Shown here: piece after piece, positions 45,914-56,842 of the stretch | How the letters are laid out: each line of letters begins with the position of its first letter | Numbering within the stretch: the stretch's first letter is position 1 | Source: Scytalidium lignicola | Lineage: Eukaryota; Ascomycota; Leotiomycetes | Length of the DNA: 64,000 bases | Assembly (NCBI GenBank): GCA_002812745.2 | Contig: NCSJ02000020.1 | Location: 62,001 to 126,000 of the forward strand | Reading direction: 5' to 3' | The notes under the pieces: generated by a model | Databases searched by the model: none | What the model saw: only the letters and a program-made list of their open reading frames with translations | What the model was told of the DNA's origin: nothing | Made by a program: the position numbers and the translations under genes

Positions 45914-46930
45914 CTTGAGGCGGTATTGGAAGAGATCCAGAGGAGTGGGAGCTTACGGATGTTGTTATTCAAAAAGACAACGCGGATGTTACCTCATTTG
46001 GCCGGCTGGCACGGGAGGTACCATTAGTGAGATGCGGGAGGCAAGGGTTCCTTGGTACGGAATGAGAAACAAAGCTAAGACAATCAGTCGTGTCAAGTGT
46101 AGACGTGCTTGACAGCAACAACTAGCGAACTGACCTCAGCCCGTCAGCCTTGCGGCCGCTGATTATACAGTGTACAGTAATTATGTCCCGTCCCTTTCTG
46201 CAGCTACAGATGGAAAGCTGCAAGTTATTTATGGGTATATGCTGCGTCAATTATTACGAGAAAGGATCAAATAGATCTAACCATAAGATAATCTAGTATT
46301 CTTAATGTTATAAAGTTACAAGTGCTGTGAGTTACTCCGTACTTCGGCTTGCATTGAAATGTAAGCAGCCGTCAATCGGAAGCAAACAATCTTCCCAGTA
46401 TTGAAATACATAACTTAACTACGGATCAGAATTAGTATTACATACTTACAAAATCATGATCATAGTGCTATATCAACCAGCTTTCTAGAACAATTTGGTA
46501 TCTAGTTTTCTCGGCTGGGCGCGCTTTCTCTCCTGTTGGATATAATCAACCTAGCAAGAGACCTCGGCTGTTATTTGGTCCATAACATGATCGCCGATTC
46601 AAAACACCTATGACTATGCGAATGGCCTTGTTAATAGCTTTCTAATATTATATATCAAGCAAGGTAAAAGTTAAGTTCGAGAAGTAAAAATAACTATCAA
46701 TATCACTTTCTGAAATATACTCAAAGCAGTTGAGTAACTCAGGATTTCACAGTAAAGTTAACCTCCATTTCCCGCCGCTAAACACCTGGATTAAACCCAT
46801 TATTTCTAGTTCTTATTAGGTAATACCTAATTGATTCTCGTAATCGTCGAAGGTCGTGCTGTATATGGAATTGGTCCTCGTTTTTGAAGCTTTCTCGGTC
46901 GAGTGTGATCAACGTCGATTTTACAGGATT
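45914..46930. other. Intergenic
   Basis: Promoter of the SET gene next to 45.9-46.2 kb (G+C-richer), then an AT-rich spacer. No gene seen. Confidence 0.5.
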
Positions 46931-47589
46931 TCACCACGCATTGCGGTCCCAGTTGGGGTCTGTGACAATAAGTTAGCTTAGAGAATGCTATAATGTCTGA
47001 AAAGAAGCAAAGATAAATTGGTTGGTTGACTCAAGTAGTAAACGAAAGCCGCAATACCCACCCTGAACAAATGCAGCCAGAACTTTACTACCAGTCTGCA
47101 AAAGTGGATGCCCAACCACAATCTGTAGAAACCTTTGTAGGCCTTCTCTTCTATGCTCAATCACATCGTCACTAAATCGATTGGTAAAGACCTTGCCAGG
47201 AAGAGGTGGAATCGTCACGCGAGCAGACTCCCGCTCAAGGATGTCGCGGAAATACTCAAAGTCAGAATACCGTCGACGAACACTGCTTTGACGTAGCTTG
47301 AAGGCAGGAATATTTGTACGACAGATAATCTCATAGTCTGTGTACATGTGGCGGCCTATCCCATGAGTGCGAGGGTTTTTGACCTACATCAATAACTAAG
47401 TAGATGCTCATAAAACGGCTTATAATAACGATTGTAGCGGGTGATTCAACCACGGAAATGCCATCATGCAATAAAAGGGTCACAAGGTGTAAAGAGATGC
47501 TCCAAACATACCTCAACTTCGAGGAAGTTCTCTGGTGGTCCATAGATCTCTTCGAAGCTCTGCTGGCGGGTATCTGGCATAGCCTGCAT
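46931..47589 (-). CDS. snx3: Sorting nexin Snx3/Grd19
   Basis: PX-domain protein that binds PI3P on early endosomes and works with retromer to recycle Golgi proteins. Three exons (47589-47512, 47383-47062, 46959-46931) give 142 residues, the family size. The N-terminus [24 protein letters not shown] is typical. The PX domain spans about 25-140, with [14 protein letters not shown] holding the phosphoinositide-binding Arg and [12 protein letters not shown] the proline loop. The third exon supplies the conserved end DPNWDRNAW; a read-through without the last splice would instead give a non-conserved tail. Confidence 0.95.
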
Positions 47590-48093
47590 CCTTACGGCTA
47601 TTTTTGGCGCAAGGCCAGTGTCGCGTGTGTTGTGTTCAGTATTTGAGAAAGATCTACTGATGTTTGCGCTGGAGGAAGAGGGAGAGGAAGTGAAAGCCTA
47701 AGGATAAGATCATGTGCAATAGCAAGATACAGTTGATGCGATGCGAGTCGATAAAAGGTGGGGAAGTTGGAGGCGATACGGTAGGTCATTCGCTAATTAG
47801 CCTTGTTTGCGCATTAGTAGATAATGCGCGAACGTCGCATGTCTAGCTTCAGACCTCTGAGGTTCCGAGTTACACATTCCACGCATCCACTCATCCTTCC
47901 CAACAGTGCGGCTTGAGCAAACGGAAATGAAGGACAGTGGAATTAGCGCATGATATGTTCCAAGTTTATAGTTTCTAAGTTCTATAAACAGCTAGCATTA
48001 TTGTCTTTTATATAACTCCTTTAGACCCTTGTTCAGACGAACCCTCGGCGATCAGACAGCTCAAGTTCAGACGAACGAACCCCGAGCAACACA
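47590..48093. other. Divergent promoter (Snx3 / RhoGAP)
   Basis: Spacer of about 500 nt with a purine-rich tract near 47.67 kb. No gene seen. Confidence 0.5.
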
Positions 48094-50556
48094 ATGGAGG
48101 AAGATAATAACCCGGATAGACTGCTCACTGATCCATCTGAGCTTCCAAGTCCGCAGCACGATAGCAGAGGCAGCATGTCGCTAGGTGGTGCTCCAACAAA
48201 TGGAGCAGAGACGTCAACAATCATCAATGGCGAAGGTATTACTTCGTCCGGAGCTGCTCCAGCAGTTCAAGTAGATCCCAATGCGCAGATAGTTCAAGAT
48301 GTGGTTGGCTCTGAGGTAATATGCCATAGATAAGCCCATTAAATGGAGATCGAGTTAACATGAAAATAGATTGGTGTATCGACCTTACTTAATCGTCTCA
48401 AGCAGAGTATCGCATCAGCCAAAGTAGGATTGCGGTATCCAATTTTGTAGCACACTGCTAATTTCAACGCATCACAGGAGTTCGCTTCTTTTCTGAAGGA
48501 GAGATCATCATTAGAAGACAAGCATGCAAATGGTTTGCGGAAGTTGTGCAGATCGACGACCGAGAACATTCATAAACCAGAGCATCGCCAACATTCTTTC
48601 CTTCGTGCATATGAGGAGACGGTAACTATACATGAAAGTATGGCCGAGAATGAAGCGCAATTTGCAATCTCGTTGCACCAAATGCACGACGATATCATGG
48701 AAATGATCTCTAATATTGATCGGAATCGAAAGCATTGGAAGCAGCAGGGTTTAGCATCAGAGCAACGTGTTGCGGACATGGAAAACATGATGAGAAAATC
48801 TAAAGCTAAATACGATATGTTGTCAGACGACTATGAAAGAGCAAAAACTGGGGACCGACAACCAGGGAAGAAGTTTGGAATAAAGGGTCCAAAGTCCGCA
48901 GCACAACACGAGGAGGATCTTCTGCGGAAAGTGCAAGCTGCGGATTCCGATTATCAATCCAAGGTTCAAACAGCGCAGTCTCAGCGCGCAGAACTCATAT
49001 CAAAATTGAGGCCAGAGGCTGTCAAAGCTTTGCAGGATCTCATTAAGGAATGTGACGCTGCACTGACACTCCAGATGCAGAAGTTTGGTAAGTTACTAAC
49101 TAAAAATTAGAAATACTGCTGACATTTCGTCTAGCATCCTTTAGCGAAAAGCTTGTCCTGAGCAATGGGTTGAATCTAGTACCAATTAAGGGAGCTGATC
49201 AAGGACAGACTAATCGCAGTCTCCGTGAAGTTGTGCAATCCATTGACAATGAAAAGGATCTGAGCAACTATATAGCAAGATTTGGAGATAAAGTACCGCC
49301 GCGGCGATCTGAGATCAAATATGAGCGCAATGCTGTAAGTTTGTAATTCAAATATACAGTCAAAACCTGTTGAATTAAATGGCCTTTGCAGTTTTTAACT
49401 CCCCAGCAGCAGCAACAGCAGCAGCAACAGCAGCAGCAGCAAGCTACACCTCCTCCTCAGCGCCAGGCTGATGATTCATTTGCCTCACGTCAAGGACCTC
49501 AACAGTCTTTTAGTGCTGCACAATCTTCTCATCAGCCACATATGAGCCAAGGATTTAATCAACCACCATCGGCATTGCAACAGCATGAGAGAAGCTTCAG
49601 TCAAAGTTCTTCAGGGCAAATACCGCAATATAATAACGCGGGGTCTATGAACCAACCTCAGAGAGCGCAAACAGGACCTGGCATAAATTACAACTCCAAT
49701 TCTATATCCTCTGCGGGCCCTCCACAACTGCAGACCCTTCCTTTCCAAGCCTCGCACAGCCCTCCACCGTCATTTAATCAACAGCCTCAAGTACCGAATC
49801 TTTACACACAGTCCCCTATCTCAATGAACGCCAATCACCTCCCTCCCCTGAAACCGGTTTTTGGTTTGAGTTTAGACCATCTCTTCGAAAGAGATGGTTC
49901 GGCCGTTCCTATGACGGTATACCAATGTATACAAGCTGTCGACCTATTTGGATTGGAGGTCGAAGGTATATATCGCTTATCGGGTACTGCTTCACACATA
50001 ACCAAACTAAGGGCAATGTTCGACAATGGTATGACAACAACCCCTCGCACTCGCAATTTATTGACAAGAGTCTCGTAGATGCGTCAAAGGTGGATTTCCG
50101 AAATCCAGAAAACTTTTTCCATGACGTAAACAGTGTTGCAGGTCTACTAAAGCAGTTCTTCCGAGACCTTCCGGATCCGTTGATGACCCGAGAGCATTAT
50201 GCCGCTTTTATCGAAGCCGCGAGTAAGCATGGCCTTGTTCAAATTATTCCGCTGATAAGCATAACTGACATGACGCAGAAAATGAGGATGATATCGTCCG
50301 TCGAGACTCTCTCCACGCCATAATTAATAGCCTTCCCGATCCTAATTATGCAACCCTGAGAGCTTTAACGCTTCACTTGAACCGGGTTCAGCAAAATTCC
50401 TCTGTCAATCGGATGAATGCTAGCAATCTCGCGATAGTGTTTGGGCCCACATTGATGGGCGCTAACACGGGTCCAAACATCCAGGACGCTGGCTGGCAGG
50501 TTAGAGTGATTGATACAATATTGGCGAATACCTATCAAATATTCGATGATGACTAA
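48094..50556 (+). CDS. F-BAR / RhoGAP protein (Rgd1-like)
   Basis: GTPase-activating protein for Rho-type GTPases acting at curved plasma membrane. Seven exons (48094-48315, 48370-48423, 48478-49087, 49135-49334, 49392-50028, 50079-50222, 50279-50556) give 714 residues. F-BAR helices span about 75-340 (GVSTLLNRLKQS, EFASFLKERSSLEDKHANGLRKL, long coiled segments). A poly-Gln run of 13 and a Gln/Pro/Ser-rich linker follow (about 366-515). The RhoGAP domain (about 517-710) has the arginine finger in VEGIYRLSG, plus KQFFRDLPDPLMT and the Asn of NRMNASNLAIVFGPTLMG. The intron at 50029-50078 is needed to reach NDASKVDFRNPENF; without it the frame runs into stop. Confidence 0.92.
49404..49442 (+). 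repeat. CAG/CAA repeat encoding 13 glutamines
   Basis: Thirteen consecutive CAG or CAA codons directly after an exon start in the RhoGAP gene. Length is likely variable between strains. Confidence 0.9.
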
Positions 50557-51559
50557 GGGTATACGTATGTAGACAGGGAGGAAGTGCATAGTTGAGTGTA
50601 TTAAGAGGGTGAGATGAGCATTACCAAGTATTAGGCGCGCTTAATGATTCTCCCGACCCTGCCAGAAAAAGGTATCAAATTCCTTGAGTATTTTGGATTA
50701 TTCCTTCGTTGATAGCAATCAAAGGATGCGCATAAATTCGAAGACCCTTTTGGGAGTAAGTGAGGCGCTGATTATGTTTTGTGTTGTTTTGTTTTATGTG
50801 CAGGAATCGCTCCTTATATCCAATCCCTCACCTGCCCTTTTGACACAAACGCACAATCTTCACTATCACCTTGCTCAACGACACAGTGTTAGGTACTGTA
50901 GACTTATCTTTGTGTCATGGGGGTCCTGACGCTGCAAGAAATAGGGTTTCTCTAGCCATGATCTTCGTGATGTGCTATATATGTGACACTTGCGCTCGAT
51001 CTGGCCAAATACACTCGGTTCTTGCCAGGGGTACCTGCCGATATATTCTGCTCCGCTACCGAGGCTATGTAGATTTTACACAACTAAAAAAAAAAAGCTG
51101 CAATAGGGAAGTACACAACCGCAAACCGACTTGTAGATATTCGGTGGCAAGTACAACGTAGTATTCAATCCTATTCTTAGTTGCCTCTAAAACTAGGATG
51201 GCTCGTAAGAGCTGGTTGCCATAAGACTCTCGCCGATCTTCTATCATTAGCACAAGATCTTACAGAATATGTTTGAATTTCCTCAGTTTTTCACGGCAAC
51301 ATTTACGGCCCATTACTTTTAAGACGTTGTGATTAACATTCTAGTCACCTGCTCAATTGCGCCTTACAGTTAGGTTACATGTCCTACATTATCCAGATAG
51401 AATACCCCCCCTGTGCGGGTCGGAAGAATGATGGTACGCAATTATCACATTAGTGGCCGTTTCTACATCCTTGTTATCAACGTCTCATCGTCAAATCTAT
51501 GAGCCCGGAGTGCTGCCAGGGTGATATTATCCATATTGGAGCCACGGGAAGTATCACCG
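50557..51559. other. Intergenic
   Basis: No gene supported; several short open stretches only. An A10 run lies near 51.09 kb. Confidence 0.5.
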
Positions 51560-51793
51560 ATGCAGAATGTTCATTCCTTCTACACACCCGGCCGCATTCC
51601 CACGGATTCTCCCTTTATGGCCCGATCTACTCTTCTCTTGGCTATGCGTGGTGGGTCTGTACAAGGACCGAGAAACTCCCATGGACACCATCTCATGCCT
51701 GGTACATATTTTAATGAATATAGCGACTTACGCGGCCCCAACTTGGCAGGTATCAGGCTCAAGACATCACCCAATGTGAATCAAAAGCCAGAG
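51560..51793 (+). other. Coding-like segment upstream of the ferric reductase
   Basis: From an ATG at 51560 to a strong donor (CCAGAG|gtaagc at 51794) lies an open frame of 78 codons with protein-like composition (for example RIPTDSPFMARSTLLL, SHGHHLMPGTYFNEYSDLRG). It would join in frame to the ATG at 51892 if spliced at an AG just before it. The ferric reductase already begins well at 51892, so this may be an alternative 5' exon, a separate small gene or a remnant. Confidence 0.3.
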
Positions 51794-51891
51794 GTAAGCG
51801 GGTCTCGCTATAACCAAGTATATAGGCATATGTTTCTGTATAATGGCTGTTCTCTTGTGCACATCATCTTCCTTTTGTTTGTCAAGTAAAG

Positions 51892-53763
51892 ATGTCTTCC
51901 TTTGTGGTCTCTCGTGAATCTTCTCCAGCAGCAGCAGCTGCTGCTGCTGCTCTGGTTCAGAAACAAAATGAGAATACGCCGAAGTTCTATGCAGCAGCAA
52001 TGAGTGGATTGATCCTTTTCCTTGCTCTCTTTCACTGGCTGAGATATCTCTATAATCGATACGGTTTAAAGAGTATCAAGACACCCGTAGTCTCGTTCCC
52101 TGTATCTGCATCCAGGTATATAGAAACACTCCACAGTCTGCTCTATTATCTGTCTAATCCCATTCCAAAGGGTTGCTCGGAAATTCTTGGTCTATCCAGT
52201 TCCTGGATTTACCTCTACAGCACATGCACTTCTTGTGTCAGCTTATTTGGTCATTAACATCATCCTCACTGTTACGAATGTAACCTTGTCTGTGAACGGA
52301 GTTGCAAAGAGGCTTGGTTGGTACGTTGAGATGCTGTAAGCCGCTTGTTTTCTTGTCAACTAACAGTCAAAAGGATGGCAATAACAAACCTGGCCTTCAT
52401 CATTTTTCTTGCTCTGAAGAACACTCCCTTGGGCTTCTTGACTGGTTACTCTCATGAACGCCTCAACCAGTTACACCGGATTGGTGGCTACACCACTGTC
52501 ACCTATGTACTTCTTCACGCAACTGTGATGCTGAAGAACTGGTCCAATAAGCATATACTAGAGTATATAAAAGCCTGGGATGAGCTTCATGGTGTCCTCG
52601 CTGCATCCGGTATCTTGTTAATCCTTGTGACCGCTGTCATTGTTAGAAGGATTCAATACGAGACCTTCTATGTCATCCATATATTCAGTGTCATATTTGT
52701 CTTGATTAACTTTGGATTGCACAGACCCGAGTTCTCATTAAAGGCAGTCTATATTCCAATCGTTGCTGCATCTTGGTGGATTGCTGATCGTTTCCTGCGT
52801 GGCGGCAGGCTTCTTTGGTATCTCTATGGCAGTAGAGCTGTTGTCACTCCGTTGCCTCATGGAGGTACACGCATAGTGCTACATCGAAAACCTTTCCTAG
52901 TCACCTCAGGACAACACGGCTTCCTATGGATCCCGCGACTCCGTGCTGTTGAAACACATCCCTTCACAGTTGCCAGTAGTACGCCTTATTCCGTCGAGTT
53001 CATAATTACAGCACATGATGGCTTCACCCGATCTCTTCACTCATATGCACTGAAGAACCCTGGTGCTTCACTCAGGGCTTCCTTTGACGGACCATACGGT
53101 GCGCTCCCCAACTTTTCGGAGTCAGCGGACAAAGTCATACTTATTGCTGGCGGTGTCGGTGCTTCATTCACCTTTGGGGTTGCTCTAAACATGATTAAAA
53201 AGATCGGAAATTCTAGATATCCTACTATAGAGTTCATCTGGACCGCTAAAAATAAAGGTATGTTCACTACGGTCTCCTTGATCTTCATGCATCTATTCTT
53301 GATCAATGTAACTAACCTTATCAAAGAAATTATATCTTGGTTCAACGAAGCATTACAACAATTGCATACATCACCTCTTGTCAATTTAACCCTTCATTCA
53401 ACAAACCCGACTGATACATCTAAGCCGCAAAGCCTGATTATTTCTGAGAACACAAAGAATGCAATGGATGGCATTTCACAAACTCCTGTGCCAAGCAAAA
53501 AGGGCAGTGAAAGTGATGTCGAGAAAGCTTCAGTTGATATCCAGGTTGACTCGATTAGTTCTCAGTTAAGCATACATTCCGGACGGCCTGATATTCGTAC
53601 CCTGATCCATGGTATTGTCCAACGAAGCACACCTCAAGATAGGATTATTATAGCAGCATGTGGACCTGGAAGCTTGATTAGAAGTGTCAGGGTAACTGCC
53701 GCTGAGTGTATATCAACAACTGGGCCAAGCATCGAACTTCACTGTGAACAATTTGGATGGTAA
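51892..53763 (+). CDS. Ferric reductase-like transmembrane metalloreductase (FRE/NOX family)
   Basis: Plasma- or vacuolar-membrane flavocytochrome that reduces Fe3+ or Cu2+ using NADPH. Exons 51892-52115, 52171-52320, 52374-53257, 53327-53763 give 564 residues. After a poly-Ala start come about seven spans. Haem-binding His pairs are in LNQLHRIGG / VLLHATVM and FYVIHIFSVIF / FGLHRPE. The FAD-binding motif is HPFTVASS, the NADPH site GGVGASFTFG, and the C-terminal end is AACGPGSLIRSVR..CEQFGW. The third exon needs the acceptor caaaag|GATGG, giving RLGWMAITNLAF. A stretch of about 60 residues (STNPTDTSKPQ..KKGSESDVEKAS) inserts a disordered linker inside the NADPH domain, common in this family. 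Likely induced by iron or copper shortage, but no binding site was identified. Confidence 0.92.
51926..51949. repeat. (CAG)4(CTG)4 perfect palindrome coding for poly-alanine
   Basis: A 24-bp perfect inverted repeat within the start of the ferric reductase frame; with the following GCT it encodes eight alanines. It could form a hairpin in DNA or mRNA 34 nt after the ATG. Confidence 0.85.
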
Positions 53764-54279
53764 CCTATCTTAAGCAATGTGTCCTTTCACATTAGTTAAA
53801 CATTGGCGTTATGGGATTATAAAATAGACAGGTGACAATGAGTGATGATTATGGTTTAGATGACGGTGGCAAGTTCTATTAATGAATGTATTTTTGCTTG
53901 TTATCCAACATTTGACCTTGTATGCCACTTGCGTAATACGTGATACAGGGACATTCTGTTGCATCATGCATGACAAATACTTTTCTTTCTTTACAACGCC
54001 TTCTAGTCTGTAGGTACCAACTATATTGCTATTCTCCGTCATACTGCTGGTATTTATTTACCCCTGAACCCCTTTTAAACTTTATCCATCACCGCCTTTA
54101 TTTTCTGATCAAGAACGGAACAATATTAAACCGGCCTTCCGGCAATGTGGTGAGATGATTTCCTACAGGTTGCCGTGTGCTCACAATATGATTATGAGGG
54201 ACCGGGAAGAGGGATGAGAGATGCAATGAGGCTAGTTTCTACACCTGCTGTTACTGTTACCAACTTTGTTGCAACTCAG
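53764..54279. other. Spacer and possible 5' exon region of the next gene
   Basis: No separate gene. The start of the following orphan must lie here or just after, but I could not find a convincing first exon. Confidence 0.4.
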
Positions 54280-55483
54280 CAGATCCGACTGCTATCAGCC
54301 AGGCAGTGCAAAAGATATATGATCTCCACTATAATCCAATTAAATGGGACTTCTTTAATGCAAATTGGTAAGTCACAACTAAATTCCTTGCTTAATATTG
54401 TTAAAAGGAAACCAGTTACAGCATCGATCCCATGAGATCAGAGTCACCAGAAATTGACTGTGAGGCCATTGCAAAATTAAGTCTTGAAGAGTACATCAGC
54501 TTTGCATCCAGCGCAGAAGCAGACGGTGTTGAGGTTATCGAAGACTCGGACATAGAAGACAGCACAAATCGCCCTAGTCAGAAGAGATGTCGAGAACGTT
54601 CTGCAAGCAACAGCGCAGAGTTGACTCAACCAAATAAACTCCAAAGGCGAAGTTTCTCCGGTAGAGATGGCAAACTTGATTCTTATGCTGCTGACGCTGA
54701 TGTTGTTGATGTTGACGCTATTGACGCTGATGCTGTTGATGCTGACGCTGTTGACGCCGATGTTGATGTTGACGCTGATTCCAACGCAGATGCTGGCAAT
54801 GAGGATGCCGGCAACGGTGATAATGCTGGTAGTGACGATACTACCGATGATTATTGTCATAAATATAGAACAATGATCGTTGAGAAAATCCGAAGTGGTT
54901 TGAAGAAAATTACAAAAGCGGCAGCTGCCAAACGTGGCCATGTGGAGATTCCATTACAAGGTTTTCACTCAACGGTAGATGATCATTCCTTCGACATCGA
55001 AAATCGATTATGGAAATACGCATCAGAGAATATCAAGAATACCAAAGAAGATAACTGGATGCTTAAGTACCTAGCATCTTGTTTTACTTTGTATCGGATA
55101 AGTCAGGACCGCAGGCTTACTGAGAACATTGGAATACCCACGGCTAAACACCAAAAATCCCCTAAACCATCAATACGGACGCTTGACCGATGGAGATCTG
55201 TGGCATCCATGACTAATCTTATCAAGAACGGCTTGTATACACATTGGGGATGGAGAGCTCTTGTGGTGTCCTTTGCTCTTGCTAGTAAGTGATCTACAGA
55301 CTCCGGTTATGGTCAGACTCTGATTACTTCATAGTCAAGAACTACAATTTTGGCAAGTGTAGTCAGATGTCGAAAGAAAAACAAGAAAAGATAATACTTT
55401 TTGTAGTGGGGGAGCTAATACATTGTATTTTATTACCAAGGGTCCTGCAAATTATTAACCTTGTCCCCAAATCGATGTTCTAG
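54280..55483 (+). CDS. Orphan protein with an Asp/Val/Ala repeat (5' end unresolved)
   Basis: I do not recognise this gene. Three exons fit well: 54280-54367, 54422-55284 and 55335-55483, each junction with GT..AG and keeping frame. The first begins at an acceptor (actcag|CA) and reads DPTAISQAVQKIYDLHYNPIKW. The second starts IDPMRSESPEIDCEAIAKL. If translation instead starts at the ATG at 54432, the product lacks the first exon. A middle acidic repeat (codons for DVDAIDADAVDA, about 54685-54790) separates a Ser-rich, basic part from a C-terminal part (EDNWMLKYLASCFTLYRIS..SIRTLDRWRSVASM) that looks folded; the last exon adds a hydrophobic helix pair. It may be lineage-specific. No mobile-element features are visible. 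Confidence 0.55.
54680..54790 (+). repeat. GAT/GCT/GTT imperfect codon repeat (Asp-Ala-Val)
   Basis: Repeats of the 6-12 nt unit gatgctgttgatgctgacgct encode acidic D-A-V-D runs inside the orphan gene; typical slippage-prone tract. Confidence 0.8.
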
Positions 55484-56842
55484 ACCATAATTAATTACAG
55501 TATCGTGATCTCTGTGACGTATTGGTTACGAAAATATCAATGCGCTCGGTTAGTGACGACGTCCGTCTACGGGCCCCCTTTTTCGTTGTATAATTACCAC
55601 ACACGCCACGGTACTATCTAGACTCTACCTTATTATCCTTAACTAAGTATGAAGACAACCTCAATTTCACTTCTACAACATGTCATGATGCTTTGTGTTT
55701 AAGAAATAAAATAAATTAGGCTCCATGGGTAGGATGTCGCTGAAGTCCAATAAAATATACCTTTTATCTGTTTTTCNTTTGTCTATTCACAGTTTCACTG
55801 CATTCTCTCCGTCAACCAGGTGAGACATCATCTTTATCCTGTCTATCATCACTACTGGTATATGTATCGTCTATATACTGGACCGCTAGACTCTCTCTCT
55901 CTCTCCATTTCTCTATGTTCCTATACTCTTGACGTTCATCAGTATGTGTCGCTGGCTACCCTCATATGACACCGTGTCGGCGATTGATAAGCGTTTGTCA
56001 CGTTTGTTTAACTCGAAGGTGTGCGCGGGACCTGATGTTTTTTCAACTATTTCAAAGGATTATTTTCAAGGCACAACAACCTAATGTTAACTCTTTGGAA
56101 GATCTTCGCATGGCCTGGATCGGAATGACGATGGCTTCGCTGCTATGTAACTGTTGGGAGGTAACATAGAATAACTTTATGTATACCTAGCGATGCTGTG
56201 GTGCTAGAGTACATATACAACGGCAGCTTAATGTACTTAACTAAGCCCCGCATTTACGGCGGTCGTTCACAGTTTCTGAAGTTTTGTCCTGGGTAGAGAT
56301 TGGGCTATAAGTTGGACTTCACGAAGGGCTTAGACTAGGAGCTCCACTGGAAAGGGTAGAAGGATGCTATGCAAGAGAACGGTAACTCTATAGCTTGGAC
56401 TAATAGGGGAATTCTGTCTATATATAATTTCTGCTAGGAAATATGCAGGTTGGTATTTGGTGCTCTATCCTGAGTCAGTGCAGAGAGGCACCGACTCTCA
56501 GCCCATCTCAGATCCCCTACCTTCGACCCTCTCTGACATCGAGAACACCAACATTGTCAGATGATCTAAATTTCATTCTCACCAGCTTTATTTCTTTCCT
56601 TCCAGAATTTTTGAGTTTCCCTCTTTCCAAATCACTTAGTTATAAATACTCTTATCACCTTCTAAAACNTTTTACTCTTTTTCCAACCTTTCTCCATATC
56701 CACATTTCTAATACACGTTGTTTCCCTCGTTTCCTTCAATTCTCAAGTCATTCTCTGTGTCTAAATCTGTCAAGCTTCAAAGCATCTGATTCTTCTACTT
56801 CACTTCACATAATCTTTATCAATAACATTCCTAGCTTTCAGG
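55484..56842. other. Gene-free stretch and 5' leader of the RRM gene
   Basis: No gene supported. Contains a CT repeat (55891-55902), a short open frame from ATG 55944 (46 codons, MCRWLPSYDTV) and, at 56.5-56.84 kb, a strongly pyrimidine-rich tract that fits a promoter/5' UTR of the RRM gene. 'n' at 55777 and 56669. Confidence 0.45.

Noticed and set aside
50029..50078. Apparent frameshift in the RhoGAP domain
   Set aside because: A normal 50-nt GT..AG intron restores the conserved NDASKVDFRNPENF segment.
56190..56300. AVVLEYIYNGSL, reminiscent of BTB or kinase fragments
   Set aside because: Too short, stops on both sides, no further domain parts.
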